Origin: Saprospiraceae bacterium
Lineage (GTDB): Bacteria; Bacteroidota; Bacteroidia; Chitinophagales; Saprospiraceae
Assembly (NCBI GenBank): GCA_016709995.1
Contig: JADJLQ010000001.1
Span: 3,072,001 to 3,136,000 of the forward strand
Direction: 5' to 3'
DNA: 64,000 nt
In this document: one piece after another, positions 10,471 to 21,432 of the stretch
Numbering within the stretch: the first letter of the stretch is position 1
How the letters are laid out: every line of letters begins with the position of its first letter
Made by a program: the position numbers and the translations under genes
The notes under the pieces: model-generated
What the model saw: the letters and a program-made list of their open reading frames with translations, nothing else
Databases searched by the model: none
Told to the model about the DNA's origin: nothing

Positions 10471-11148
10471 ATGATTAATTATTTAAATAATAGATATAGG
10501 CCAATATTTCAGGTAATTCATGGATTTTTATTTAAATATGCATGGTTGAGGTCTTGGTATTCTAATAGACCTATGGATAAAAACAAAAAGCCAGTCCCAT
10601 GGTGGACTTATCCTGCAATAGATTTCTTAAATCAGTTTAATTTGGAGGATATTCGTGTTTTTGAGTGGGGAAGCGGTAATTCAACTATTTGGTTATCAAA
10701 GAGGTGTAAGGAAGTTGTTAGTGTTGAATGCCTTCCTGAATGGTATTATTTCATCAAGCCAAAGTTGGGAAATAATGTAAATTATTCTTTAATAGAACAA
10801 ACTATAACAGATTCAATAAAAATGTTTGAACTTCAAAATTCATTATTTGACATTATTATAGTGGATAACTATGGTGGATTTAGATTAGATTGTTGCAAGG
10901 CTGCAGTTAATAAATTGAGTTCTGGAGGTACAATTATTTTAGACAATAGTGATCAATGTCCTCTTTCCTGTGAATATTTACGAAGTTTAGAGTTAGTTCA
11001 GATTGATTTTATGGGGTTTGTTCCAGGAAGTGGTTATGCTCAAACAACAAGCTTCTTCTTTGACAAATTTATTAAGTTCCCACGACATAGTGACTCTAAC
11101 TATTTAAAAAGTATAGCGCAACCAAATTTTGCTTGGCCGCAATGTTAG
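10471..11148 (+). CDS. Class I SAM-dependent methyltransferase-like protein
   Basis: An intact 225-residue protein. The glycine-rich loop RVFEWGSGNSTIWLSKR and the following acidic strand end VVSVECLPEW fit motif I and II of class I methyltransferases. FDIIIVDNYGG and GGTIILDNSDQC fit the motif IV region. Similar proteins sit in many O-antigen loci, but the methyl acceptor is not known. It stands between a DUF1919 gene and a glycosyltransferase on the same strand with short gaps, consistent with one operon. Confidence 0.7.
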   Translation: MINYLNNRYRPIFQVIHGFLFKYAWLRSWYSNRPMDKNKKPVPWWTYPAIDFLNQFNLEDIRVFEWGSGNSTIWLSKRCKEVVSVECLPEWYYFIKPKLGNNVNYSLIEQTITDSIKMFELQNSLFDIIIVDNYGGFRLDCCKAAVNKLSSGGTIILDNSDQCPLSCEYLRSLELVQIDFMGFVPGSGYAQTTSFFFDKFIKFPRHSDSNYLKSIAQPNFAWPQC

Positions 11149-11184
11149 TATATAATTATGTTTAATAAAAGAAATATTTTCTAA

Positions 11185-12321
11185 TTGAAAATTTTGCATA
11201 TTATTGAAAACTTTGATAACGGAGCAGTTGAAAAATGGTTGTTCGAACTTTATAGTGAATCAAAAATTATCAAACCTGATTGGGATTGGACTTTCTATTG
11301 TTTGTTGCCAGAAAAGGGGAAGTATGAGCACCTTGTTTTGGAAAGTGGCGCAAAAGTTGTGCATAGCCCTATAACCATTAGTCATAAGTTTTTGTTTTTA
11401 AAGGAGCTGAGAAAGTTTCTTTCTTTTAATAGGTTTAATATTATACATGTACATCATGATTATTTAAGTGGGTTTTATTTATTGTCAACTATACTATTAA
11501 AGAATAAAAAGAGAATTATTTTACACCTACACAACCAGGAAAGATCACTTCCAACAAGTAATATTTTTATAAAAAAAATGGGTTTGTTTATTTTTAGAAA
11601 GTTGTCATTTTTTATCAGTGATGAGATCTGGGCCAATTCATATTCAACCTTACATGATTTTATTAATATGAAACACTACTCAAAAGATATGATGGTTTTT
11701 GAACTCGGTCTTAATCTTAATAGATTTAATTTTACTTTAAGTAAGAACTGGTTAAAGCAGGAGGCTGGTATATCAAATAATTCCAAAATATTACTTTTCG
11801 TTGGCAGAATGTATTCATTAAAAAATCCACTGTTTTGTATAGATATTATTAATGAGTTATTAAAACTTCGAGATGATACATATTTGTTTTTTGTAGGTGA
11901 AGGTGAGCTTTATGATGTAATTTTAAGAAATATTACTGAAAATAATTTAACGAATAGAGTTCGCCTTTTAGGATTTCGAAATGATGTATATGACATTATG
12001 TTTGGTGGTGACTTATTACTATTTCCCAGAATTGAGAGTCCAAAAGAAGGTTTTGGTTTAAATATTTTGGAAGCTCAAACAGTAGGCATACCATCATTAA
12101 CAAGTTTTGGTGTTCCACAAGATGTTGTCCAAATCCCCTCTTTGGTTGAATTTTATTCTATTGAAAATTCATCTAAACAATGGGCTCGAAAAGTATCTGA
12201 CATTTTAAATGCTGGAAATAAAATTAAATATCCCCATACTTTAAAAATTATGGAAGAGTCTAACTTTAATATTAAGAATGGAGCTCTAAAGTTAATTCAA
12301 CTATATACAAAATATTCATAA
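11185..12321 (+). CDS. Glycosyltransferase, GT4 family
   Basis: An intact 378-residue GT-B transferase. The N-terminal MKILHIIENFDNGAVEKWL is the acceptor-side Rossmann strand and loop. The donor half has KILLFVGRMYSLKNPLFCID and the signature ESPKEGFGLNILEAQTVG. The start is TTG at 11185, forced because the beta-1 strand begins there and no ATG lies upstream in frame. It is followed by 387 bases without a gene, so it probably ends a transcription unit. Sugar specificity unknown. Confidence 0.83.
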   Translation: MKILHIIENFDNGAVEKWLFELYSESKIIKPDWDWTFYCLLPEKGKYEHLVLESGAKVVHSPITISHKFLFLKELRKFLSFNRFNIIHVHHDYLSGFYLLSTILLKNKKRIILHLHNQERSLPTSNIFIKKMGLFIFRKLSFFISDEIWANSYSTLHDFINMKHYSKDMMVFELGLNLNRFNFTLSKNWLKQEAGISNNSKILLFVGRMYSLKNPLFCIDIINELLKLRDDTYLFFVGEGELYDVILRNITENNLTNRVRLLGFRNDVYDIMFGGDLLLFPRIESPKEGFGLNILEAQTVGIPSLTSFGVPQDVVQIPSLVEFYSIENSSKQWARKVSDILNAGNKIKYPHTLKIMEESNFNIKNGALKLIQLYTKYS

Positions 12322-12708
12322 CCAATTTATTGCCTTGTATTTTTATAGTTGCTTCTATATCTAAGTGTTATATAGTTTTTATTTCGAACTGCCAAATAGC
12401 GTAGAAAGTCGACAAATGTCCTTATACAAATTTCTTTTTTATATATTGTGTTTACATTATAGCAATAAGATAGTAGAAACATTTCAATATTAGCCTTATA
12501 TATATTAGTCTGTTATTTGCTTCAGGTTAGTATTTAGATTCAATTTACTTTTAAGAATTAATTTACTCCTACTAATATAAATATTTTGCAAGCTCTACAA
12601 ATAGATGCCGATATTAAGGATTAATATGGAATTAAATACTATATATTGCAAAATACTCTTATTAAGCAGTTTTAAACGGTTATTTATTAAGAGTTAATTT
12701 GTCTAAAA
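12322..12708. other. AT-rich intergenic region without a gene
   Basis: A 387-base gap, very AT-rich, between two glycosyltransferase genes on the same strand. All frames are closed and I see no strong hairpin with a T-run and no perfect TAnnTTTG element. It marks the right edge of the most AT-rich block of the window. Confidence 0.6.
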
Positions 12709-13845
12709 TTGAAGATTTTACATGTTCTTGACGGATTCGGAATTGGAGGTGCCGAAGTTTGGCTAGTTGAGCTAGCTAGGTTTTCATTTTTAAATAGCGA
12801 CTCTTTGTCTCATGATTTTTTGTGCACGGGGGGGGAGGAAAGATATTTTGATCAGGAACTCAAAAAATTAGGTTGTACTATTTTTTATTTTAAATATAGC
12901 ACCAAGCATATATTCAAATTTCGAAGTTATTGTGTCTCAGTTTTGAAAGATACTAACTATGATATGATTCTTGACCATACGGATTATGGTGCAGGATGGC
13001 ACTTTCTGGCGCTTTACAAATTTTCAATGTTGAAGGTAGCCTATTTACATAACCCTCTAAATCAAACCTGGCATTATAAAAGCAATCTAACCAGGAAATT
13101 AACATATAAGATTGGCAGATGGCTAATGGCTTTTTTATCTGATAAATTAACGGGTACTTCTGAGCAGGTTATGAATGAGTATGGATACGATAGGTGGCCG
13201 TACCTTCGTATTCGAATCAAATCCATTCACTGTGCATTTGACATAAACAAATTCACATTTTCTAATCTTTCCAGAAGGAAGATCAGAGACGAATTCAAAA
13301 CAAAACCAGGTCAAATCCTAATTTTATTTATAGGAAGATTAAGATTAGAGGTTGATAATCCTTATGCCAATCAAAAAAATCCATTGTTTGCCCTTGACCT
13401 GGCCAAGAAATTGTCGATGTCGAGCGATAAATATCACTTTCTTTTTGTAGGAGATAAGGGACATTCCGGCTTAGAGATGGAAAAGAATATAGCAGAGATG
13501 GACCTCAGCAATAAAATTTATTTTACAGGCCCCAGGAAAGATATCCCTGCATTAATGTCCGGAGCGGATATCTTATTATTTCCCAGTTTATTTGAGGGAC
13601 TTGGAATGGTAGCCGTAGAAGCGCAAGCTAATCAATTGCCAGTGATAATGTCTGATCGTGTTCCAATAGAAGCCATGGTAGATTCTCAATTGGTCAAAAT
13701 ATTGCCTTTAACAGAAAGATTATGGCTGGATGCTATTCACAAGTTTGCACCTGCTATCCGCTCTGAAGAAATAAACCACATGATCAAAGATTCTGATTTT
13801 AATATAACCAGGTGTAATGAAAATTTGAAAGCCTTGTTAGCTTGA
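12709..13845 (+). CDS. Glycosyltransferase, GT4 family, with an internal G8 tract
   Basis: An intact 378-residue GT-B transferase. It begins MKILHVLDGFGIGGAEVWLV with the GGAE acceptor loop typical of GT4. The donor half has ILFIGRLRLEVDN, DKIYFTGPRK-like sequence and the signature SLFEGLGMVAVEAQANQLPV. The start is TTG at 12709. A run of eight Gs at 12828-12835 lies inside the coding sequence (CTGGEE), in frame in this read. Such a tract could slip to switch the enzyme on and off. Upstream is a long non-coding gap, so transcription may restart here. Confidence 0.83.
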   Translation: MKILHVLDGFGIGGAEVWLVELARFSFLNSDSLSHDFLCTGGEERYFDQELKKLGCTIFYFKYSTKHIFKFRSYCVSVLKDTNYDMILDHTDYGAGWHFLALYKFSMLKVAYLHNPLNQTWHYKSNLTRKLTYKIGRWLMAFLSDKLTGTSEQVMNEYGYDRWPYLRIRIKSIHCAFDINKFTFSNLSRRKIRDEFKTKPGQILILFIGRLRLEVDNPYANQKNPLFALDLAKKLSMSSDKYHFLFVGDKGHSGLEMEKNIAEMDLSNKIYFTGPRKDIPALMSGADILLFPSLFEGLGMVAVEAQANQLPVIMSDRVPIEAMVDSQLVKILPLTERLWLDAIHKFAPAIRSEEINHMIKDSDFNITRCNENLKALLA

Positions 13846-13848
13846 ACA

Positions 13849-14855
13849 ATGAACAATCAAGATTCAATCAAAGTTACTTTTTTTTCAGCGGAAGCCCATT
13901 CGTGATTTTCATTTCTCAGTGGAGATTATATTTAATGATGTTAGAAATTACCTTCCGACTATGATTGCCGCTAATACCTGGATAGCCCCATTTTATAGTA
14001 AAGGCATATTACCACGTATATACAATATGGTAGCAGCTTGGATGAATCAGGGCGAGGTCAATCACATCACCGGTGATATTTCTTTTGTAGGTATTTTGTT
14101 GAAAAAGAACAGGACTGTCCAGACCATCCTCGACTGTGTGTTCTTAAAAAATAATTCGGGTATTAAAAGGAAGATTTTAAAATATTTATGGCTGGATCTA
14201 CCAGTCAAAAGGTGTGCGGTCAACGACCATATCTTCTCAGGTTCAAAAGGAAATTATAGAACTCACAGGGTGCCCGGAAGATAAAGTGAAAGTAGTGCCC
14301 ATCGCCCTTTCTGCTGTTTTTAAGCCAAGGACCTTTAAGCCCTTTTCGTCCACTCCCAGAATACTTATGATCGGGAGTGCTCCTAACAAAAACATTCTCC
14401 GATGCCTGGAGGCCTTACAGGATATTCCTTGTGAAATACATATGGTGGCTCAAAAGGAAGATCAGTATATGAAGCTATTGGAGCAAAGCGGGCATCCTTA
14501 TTATTATGAGTCAGGATTAAACCAGGTGCAGATGTCTGCTAAATATCGCGAGATGGATATATTGTTATTCGCCTCTACTTACGAAGGTTTTGGTATGCCG
14601 ATTATCGAAGCACAAGCGATGGGCCTGCCGGTTGTCACCAGCAATATCTCCTCTATGCCTGAGGTAGCTGGGGAGGCAGCCCAACTGGTAGATCCTTTCG
14701 ATGTCCTGGATATAAGAAGGGGTATATTAAAACTCATCGGAGACCCTACCTACCGGGCAGGTTTAGTCAATAAAGGATTTGAAAATATAAAACGTTTTAA
14801 TCCTGTGATGATTGCACAGCAATATGCTGCTATCTATCACCAATTAACAAGCTAA
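13849..14855 (+). CDS. Glycosyltransferase, GT4 family (frameshifted)
   Basis: GT-B transferase of about 335 residues after repair, starting at ATG 13849 (MNNQDSIKVT). A frameshift lies in a T8 run at 13878-13885; correction gives FFQRKPIRDFHFSVEIIF. Another lies near 14212-14222. The C-terminal half is intact: RILMIGSAPNKNILRCLEAL, the signature ASTYEGFGMPIIEAQAMG and SSMPEVAGEAAQLVDP. This close match to the SMPEVAG-type subgroup is shared with the gene at 5450. It starts three bases after the previous stop and ends 15 bases before the epimerase. Confidence 0.78.
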
Positions 14856-14870
14856 AATTTAATATTTAGA

Positions 14871-15907
14871 ATGAAAATAGTCATATTTGGCGGTGCCGGA
14901 TTTATAGGAGTCAACAGTGCATATTATTTTGTCGAAAGAGGCCATGAAGTCATCATCATCGACAATCTGTCCAGGATAGGCAGTGAATATAATTTGCAGC
15001 AAATCCAACAGAAATATACGATCCCTTTTATCAGGGCGGATATCCGGGATTTTGAGCTGATATGCACCAGTTTGGCTGATCTGGGGCATATAGATGGCGT
15101 ATTGCTCCTCGCTGGACAAGTGGCCGTGACTACCTCTGTGACTAATCCAAGGGAAGATTTTGAAATCAATGCCTTGGGTACGTTTAATGTGTTGGAAGCT
15201 TTAAGAATAAACCGTCAGCACCCCTTATTGATATTTTCATCTACCAATAAGGTGTATGGCAAAATGGACCAGGTAGGGATCACCGAACGCAATGGAAGAT
15301 ATGAATATGACACCATGGTATCCGGCGTGTCTGAAGATATGCAATTGGATTTTTATTCGCCCTACGGTTGTAGTAAAGGATCTGGTGATCAGTATGTCAG
15401 GGATTATGCGCGCATGTATGGCCTGCCTACAGTGGTCATGAGACAGTCCTGTATCTATGGAAACAGGCAATTTGGCATCGAAGACCAGGGCTGGGTAGCA
15501 TGGTTTACCATAGCCACTCTGCTGGGTAAAAACATCACCATTTTTGGAGACGGCAAGCAGATCAGGGATGTACTATTTGTAGAGGACCTGGTCAGACTGT
15601 ATGAACTCGCTATCCTGAATAAGGACCAATGCGCAGGCAAAGTGTACAATGTGGGCGGTGGCCCTCAGCATACCCTATCATTAAATGAACTGGTAAAAAT
15701 ATTGGCCAGGCGCTTTAACAAAGAAATTAATCCGGGCTTCGGACCTGGCGCCCCGGTGATCAGAAAGTATATGTATCCGATATTCACAAAGTCCGGCAAG
15801 ATTTAGGTTGGCGGCCCATGGTGGCCATTGAGCAAGGGATAGATCAGATGGCTTCGTGGATCGAGTCCAACAGGGAGATATTGGAGCAATACGTATTTAA
15901 TAAATAA
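14871..15907 (+). CDS. CDP-paratose 2-epimerase-like NAD-dependent SDR (frameshifted)
   Basis: NAD(P)-dependent nucleotide-sugar epimerase of the extended SDR family, closest in motifs to CDP-paratose 2-epimerase (TyvE). Seen: GGAGFIGVNSAYYFVERG, the catalytic block FYSPYGCSKGSGDQYVRDYA with Y-x3-K, RQSCIYGNRQFGIEDQGWVA and the C-terminal GWRP motif. One C is missing at 15744-15745; repair gives FGPWRPGDQKVYVSDIHKV and about 345 residues. Tyvelose itself is not implied, because this group also occurs as uncharacterised epimerases. No CDP-sugar synthesis genes are seen nearby. Confidence 0.78.
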
Positions 15908-15927
15908 TCAGGCAGTATAGCGATAAC

Positions 15928-16902
15928 TTGAAGATCATTATTCCCAATATCTGCTACGAGGACAATTTTGAAGACAATGTCTCTTACACCCTAAGGAAAA
16001 TGGGCCATGAAGTACTCACCATGCCGAGGCAGTTACGGGTACTCAATGACAATGCCCGCCATATCATCCAACAAGTGGAAGCCAGGTTATTTCCCAATCG
16101 ATTTAGCTTGCAGGAAAAATGGTTGCTACAAGTATACAAAGAATTTAAACCGGACCTGGTACTTTGCCTGACACAAGCGTTGAATGAAGAAGTATTGTTA
16201 GAACTTAAGTCCAAATCCATACTTACCATATGCTGGTGGGGTGATACAGCTGCCAATATGCAAAAACAGGGTTTGTTGTGTTATGGTTGGGACTTTGTAT
16301 TCATCAAGGACCGGTTTGCCGTTCAAAAACTGCGCTCCCTGGATATCAATGCACATCATTTGCATGAGGCTATGAACCCTGATTGGCATAAGTGGAATAG
16401 TATTGAAGGAAATAATAACTTACTATTTGCCGGAAATACATATGAATACAGGCATTTTTTGCTAAGAAAATTAATAGCAGAAAATCAATATCAAATTACG
16501 CTATTCGGAAATAAACTTCCTAGATGGGTAGCACCAGAAATATTACCAGTATATACACACAAATATATAGTAAAAGAAGAAAAAAGCATGGAGTTTGGAA
16601 GTGCACTAGCCTGTATAAACTCGACCAGCATGACAGAGTTTGATTCATTGAATTGTCGCGCATTCGAAATTGCAGGAGCTGGGATTACAGATCATGGAGC
16701 ATCGTCCCGCAATAGAAGAATGCTTTGAACCCGAAAAGAAATACTAACATTTAGAACTTTTGAAGAATTAAAAGAGCATATAAATTTTGCATCTAAATAT
16801 GTAAAAGATACTTTGAAAATTCGAGAAAATGGACACCAGAAGGCATTCAGGTGCCATACATACGAAATAAGACTTACTCAGATACTAAATAAAACTAATT
16901 GA
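15928..16902 (+). CDS. CgeB-like glycosyltransferase (two compensating frameshifts)
   Basis: Resembles the CgeB/Glyco_trans_1_2 group of GT-B transferases. It begins MKIIIPNICYEDNFEDNVSY with a TTG start at 15928. WWGDTAANMQKQGLLCYGWD and LFAGNTYEYRHFLLRKLI are characteristic, and the donor-side end reads CRAFEIAGAG. An extra G at 16681-16683 and a lost base near 16738 leave 57 bases out of frame. Correction restores HRPAIEECFEPEKEILTFRT and a continuous C-terminus. The TGA at 16900-16902 overlaps the next gene's TTG start as TTGA. Confidence 0.72.
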
Positions 16903-18281
16903 GCAAAAGGAAGTACACCAGCATTATCCTTTTGTTTGTCATTGCTCCAATATTTGGCTTATCATACCAAAATTTAGCACTATATTTTACTCTTTTAGTA
17001 TTTTTACAAACAATACTATTGTTTTCTAAAAAATTTATTATACTTGATATCATTAGCTTGTATAGTTGTATTCTTTATTTTGTGGGACCTATTTTATCTT
17101 ATACTTATTTTAATAGCACTTTTAGACAAGCGGTTATTTTTGATTTTGTTATGCCAGTAAAATCTGCAGTATACTTTCAATATGCATACCCCGTTATTCT
17201 TTTGTTTATACTTGGAATGAACCTGAATAGATTTAGGAATGAAAAGGAAATTGGTAAAAATATAATAAGGTCATTTAAAGAACAACTGGATCCGAAATGG
17301 GCTTATCCAATGATATTGATTTCTATCCCTTCCTTTTACGCCAGGAACTATATGCCGTCTTTTTTGAATTATATTGACATGCTACTATTCTTAATGATTT
17401 TTCCTGCTCTATTTATATTAATCTTTAAGAAGAAGAAGTCGCATCTTGATTATGCTTTGGTTACTGCTATTACTCTATGGATATTATATACTGGAATTAA
17501 GGCTACTATGTTTACTATTGTTTTCTATATGGGTGTTACAGTGGTCTCAGTAATTTTTATTGGAAAAGAATACAAATTCAAAAATAAAGCAATAATGATT
17601 TCCGTGGCGTTAATTATTACTATGACATTGCAATTCACAAAAAGTAATTTTAGGTCTTTATTGAAATCTAAAGTTGAATCTGAAGTAACAGTAACTCGCT
17701 TTAGTGATGTATTTATTAATAATCTCCTGAATATTAAAGAAGTTTTGAATATTAAAAATATATTTCCATTGACACTAAGGTTTAATAATGGATTTTACCT
17801 TGGCTTAGTCATGAAAAACATTCCCAAAAGGCAGGCCTTTGACAATGGAGCAGTCTTAGGTACAAAGATATTATCAACTTTAGTTCCCCGCTTATTTTGG
17901 CCTTCAAAGCCGGAGGCTGGTGGCATAGCTAATATGAAATATTATGCCAATTTAAGGGTCAGACATACTGTGAATGTTGGCCCTATTGGTGAAGCCTATG
18001 GTAGTTTTGGTGTTGTTGGCGGTATAGCTTTCATGTTTTTATTTGGATTAACAATAGGTTTTGTACATAATAAATTTATTGAAATAGCATCCCATAAGCC
18101 ATTGCTTTTTATGTGGATGCCCCTTCTGTTTTACGAGACCATTTATTGCATGGAAAACGATACTATGCAAGCCCTAAATTCATTGGTTAAGATCACAGTA
18201 TTTCTTTACGTTTTATTTAAGCTAGTCCCGGGACTATTGAGGCCAAAAGTGGTGAATCCAGGTTTTCAAATAGCCTCATGA
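16899..18281 (+). CDS. wzy: Wzy-like O-antigen/oligosaccharide repeat-unit polymerase
   Basis: An intact 460-residue polytopic membrane protein with about ten hydrophobic segments and a long extracytoplasmic stretch between about residues 255 and 370. That stretch includes RLFWPSKPEAGGIANMKYYA and NVGPIGEAYGSFGVVGG. This topology and context fit Wzy or oligosaccharide-repeat-unit polymerases, which join lipid-linked repeats in the periplasm. Primary sequence in this family is poorly conserved, so the call rests on topology, the loop motif and surrounding genes. TTG start overlaps the previous stop, and the end overlaps the next ATG (ATGA, 18278-18281). Confidence 0.7.
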   Translation: MSKRKYTSIILLFVIAPIFGLSYQNLALYFTLLVFLQTILLFSKKFIILDIISLYSCILYFVGPILSYTYFNSTFRQAVIFDFVMPVKSAVYFQYAYPVILLFILGMNLNRFRNEKEIGKNIIRSFKEQLDPKWAYPMILISIPSFYARNYMPSFLNYIDMLLFLMIFPALFILIFKKKKSHLDYALVTAITLWILYTGIKATMFTIVFYMGVTVVSVIFIGKEYKFKNKAIMISVALIITMTLQFTKSNFRSLLKSKVESEVTVTRFSDVFINNLLNIKEVLNIKNIFPLTLRFNNGFYLGLVMKNIPKRQAFDNGAVLGTKILSTLVPRLFWPSKPEAGGIANMKYYANLRVRHTVNVGPIGEAYGSFGVVGGIAFMFLFGLTIGFVHNKFIEIASHKPLLFMWMPLLFYETIYCMENDTMQALNSLVKITVFLYVLFKLVPGLLRPKVVNPGFQIAS

Positions 18282-19453
18282 GATCTATCCTAATTTGTAT
18301 CGACTGGTACTATCCTGCCTTCAAAGCCGGCGGCCCTATTCACTCGGTTTTTAGATTAGTCTCTGCATTATCTGATTCGTTTGAGATCTTTATTCTCACC
18401 AGTGCTTACGATTTAAAGGAGGAAAAGATGATGGAGAACATTGTCATCAATCAATGGGTGCCTTTTGCACCAGGTGTCAAAGTTTATTATGCCTCCAAAG
18501 AAAAATATTCATTCAATTTAATAAAGAAATTATTGTCCGAACTACAGCCGGACTCGATTTATTTCTACAGCCCTTTTTCCAGGAACAGTACCATTGATGT
18601 TGTCAGGGCAGCCCATGCAGTTAAATTAAACCCACGGTATATCCTGGCACCAAGAGGTACACTTAAACCAAGCGCACTCAAAAAAAATAAGTTTTTAAAA
18701 TCAGTATATTTTCAGCTAATCAAAATTTTTAACCTGCATAAAAAATTTAGTTTCCACGCTACCAATGAACAGGAAAAGCACGAGGTAGAGCAGATCTTTG
18801 GTCCTTCCAGGACCTATGTGATCGACAATCTCCCACCGCCAATAGAGGAGTGTATCAGTTTTTTTAAAAAAGAGTCTTCCGCATTGAATATCTGTTGTAT
18901 AGGCAGATTTCATCCGATAAAAAACATTCATTTTGTTTTAGAGCTGCTACAAGCTATGAAGACTAGTTCCATATGTTTTACCATTGTCGGAAGCAAAGAA
19001 GACCACCATTATTTTGACCGGTGTAATAAAACAATAAAGGACCTGCCCGCAAATATAAAAGTGCACCTCATTGAAGAAATTCCCAATCATAAAATAAAGG
19101 AGCTACTACAGGCTCATCATCTCATGGTCCTGCCTACTCTTGGTGAAAACTATGGGAATGCCATCATAGAATCCCTGGCTGCCAGCCGTCCAGTCCTCAT
19201 CTCCGACCAGACTCCCTGGAAAAAACTTCAAGAATACCATGCCGGTTGGGAGCTACCGCTATCAGACAAACAAGCCTGGATCAAGGCTATAGAAGAAGCA
19301 GCATCCTGGGATCAGGCTGAGTTTGATAAGCACTGCCAGGGGGCGTTGGTGTACGCGCGCGCGCATACGAAGGTGGAGGAATTGGTTGAGAAGTATAGGG
19401 AGATGTTTGGGGGGAGCCTGACTGACCAAGGTAGGACTAGGTGTTCCTCTTAA
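18278..19453 (+). CDS. Glycosyltransferase, GT4 family
   Basis: An intact 391-residue GT-B transferase. It begins MRSILICIDWYYPAFKAGG followed by PIHSVFRLVSAL, an opening seen in GT4 enzymes of Bacteroidota EPS clusters. YILAPRGTLKPSALKKNKF with the conserved PRG and the donor motif PTLGENYGNAIIESLAASRP (NYGNxIxE, the ExxE-like acidic pair) are clear. Translation is coupled to the polymerase through an ATGA overlap, which suggests the transferase completes the unit that the polymerase joins. Confidence 0.83.
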   Translation: MRSILICIDWYYPAFKAGGPIHSVFRLVSALSDSFEIFILTSAYDLKEEKMMENIVINQWVPFAPGVKVYYASKEKYSFNLIKKLLSELQPDSIYFYSPFSRNSTIDVVRAAHAVKLNPRYILAPRGTLKPSALKKNKFLKSVYFQLIKIFNLHKKFSFHATNEQEKHEVEQIFGPSRTYVIDNLPPPIEECISFFKKESSALNICCIGRFHPIKNIHFVLELLQAMKTSSICFTIVGSKEDHHYFDRCNKTIKDLPANIKVHLIEEIPNHKIKELLQAHHLMVLPTLGENYGNAIIESLAASRPVLISDQTPWKKLQEYHAGWELPLSDKQAWIKAIEEAASWDQAEFDKHCQGALVYARAHTKVEELVEKYREMFGGSLTDQGRTRCSS

Positions 19454-19490
19454 ATAATGAGAAAGAAGTGACTATATTTAATAAACAATC

Positions 19491-21221
19491 TTGATACCTT
19501 TTCAAATTAATCAGATTACGTATGAAGGATTAGTGAGTAATCCTGTTTGGTCTTGGTTTGGAGCATGTATGCTGGTATTGTCTTTCTGGAACCTGGCAGT
19601 CAAGGGAAGCAAATTTATTACCCTGGTTGAAAATCACTGGCTACGGGTCTCAGTTTCATTTTATGCCCTGTTGCTTGTATTGGGGGAGAGTTTATTTAGT
19701 ATTTCTGCCTTGGCCTTTCATCAAACCATACTATTGAAAGTGCTTGGCAGTTTATTTATTTTTAATGGAGTCTATATAGGTTCAATAAAGATCATCCAAT
19801 TTCAACGGGCTGGTTATAAGAAAATATTTTCAAAGGACTCGATTCAGAACCTAATGTTGTTAGCTTTATTCCTAATAGCTATTGCACCGGTGACAGATGC
19901 GGATTCCATTTCGTATCACCTGGCGACTCCATTGCAGATATTGCGAAATGGTAGTAATCAAGGTATCGGTGAATATTGGTTACATGCACGACTGTTGGGG
20001 TACGGCGAGTATATCAATTTGCTTGGAATAGCCAATGGGATAGATTGTTTGGGCGCGGTCATCCAATGGACCGGGCTCTTGTTGTTTGTATTAACCATCA
20101 GAACTTATTTCAAAGGACCGGGCAAGGAATTATTTCTATATGCCCTGTTGAGTATGCCTTGTATTCTTTTCTTGGTTAGCACGCAAAAACCTCAGTTGTC
20201 AGGAGATTTAGCCATATTAACTGGTGTAATAGCATTTTTATCCTTGCAAAGCCAGAGACATGATTATAAATATCTAATGGTGCTGGGATTACCTTTGTTT
20301 TACTCACTCACTTTAAAATATACTTTTTATTTGCCGGTTATAGTATTAATTATAGTTTTTATAGCGACAAGCATCATGCAAAAGACTGGACATTCATTGG
20401 TTAAACTGTTTATTGTGCTGGCCGGATTTTATCTTGCATTTTTATCACCCATTCATCTTTTTAATTATTTTAATTATAGGGACCCAGTCTCTCCATTTTT
20501 ATCCGGGTCTTCCACTGGGTTGACCAATTTTATTCATTACCTAACTGGCGATCCTGGATTTAATATAGCCTATATTTGGGTGCCACCCAGTCTGGGCATA
20601 TATACGACCACAATTGGTTTGGCAGGAATTCTTTTTTTTATTCGGTGACTTTAAATCGGTATATCGAGTTGCTTTTTTTTTGCAATGGGATGCTTCTTAT
20701 TGATAATAGATCTTCTGTTAAAAATGGAGGCCGCCAGATTTATGATGACAGCATTTTTGCTGATGAATTTGAGTTTACTTTTTAGCACCAAATTATATGC
20801 CTTTCCTTTTATCAAGATGGTGTTGATCACGCAACTAACCATTAATTTTATCCTCATTTGCAGTTTGTTGTACTCGACACTGCCTGCCAATTTTTTCAAG
20901 AGTTACAGGATAAAATGTTTACAAGACAAGGCCTATACCTTCTCACTTTATCGTTGGATGGATACCTTGAGTCTTCCAGCTGAGTCAGTAGTAGTACCCA
21001 GCTTGAGAGCTCACTTATTTATCAATCAAAATTATGTGCCTTATGAAACCAGGTACTTTGATTCATCGCCTATTTTGAGCGGTAAATCAACTTATTATTT
21101 ATTTGATACATTATCGAGTACTGCCGGCATCCTGATTGATAGCACATCTTATAAACTGGCCACCAGGAATATTTTTAATCAAAGGACCTCGAAGGCATTT
21201 CTGTATAAAGTAGCGGACTGA
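19491..21221 (+). CDS. Polytopic membrane protein, possible GT-C-type transferase (frameshifted)
   Basis: A large membrane protein (about 576 residues) with many hydrophobic helices. After the second or third helix comes IAPVTDADSISYHLATPLQI, an acidic loop in the place where GT-C polyprenyl-phosphate-sugar-dependent transferases carry their catalytic Asp. The C-terminal part after about 20880 is soluble. Two homopolymers break the frame: T8 at 20632-20639 and T9 at 20673-20681. Start TTG at 19491. Family assignment is not secure; an orphan membrane protein is possible. Confidence 0.55.
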
Positions 21222-21432
21222 TGAACTGAATATTCAATCTGAATAAATCATTACAATTGTCTAACTATCAAACATATATACTAATAATCTGTGAATGTAA
21301 AAACATTTTTTTTGCTGAAATGTTGTATAATAGGTTGATAACCAATAGTATCGGAGGAAAGAATATGGCACAGTAACCAGTCTCGATAGTTCTTGGGCCG
21401 CGGCAAGTTTGAAAGTCTACATTAGTCCCGTG

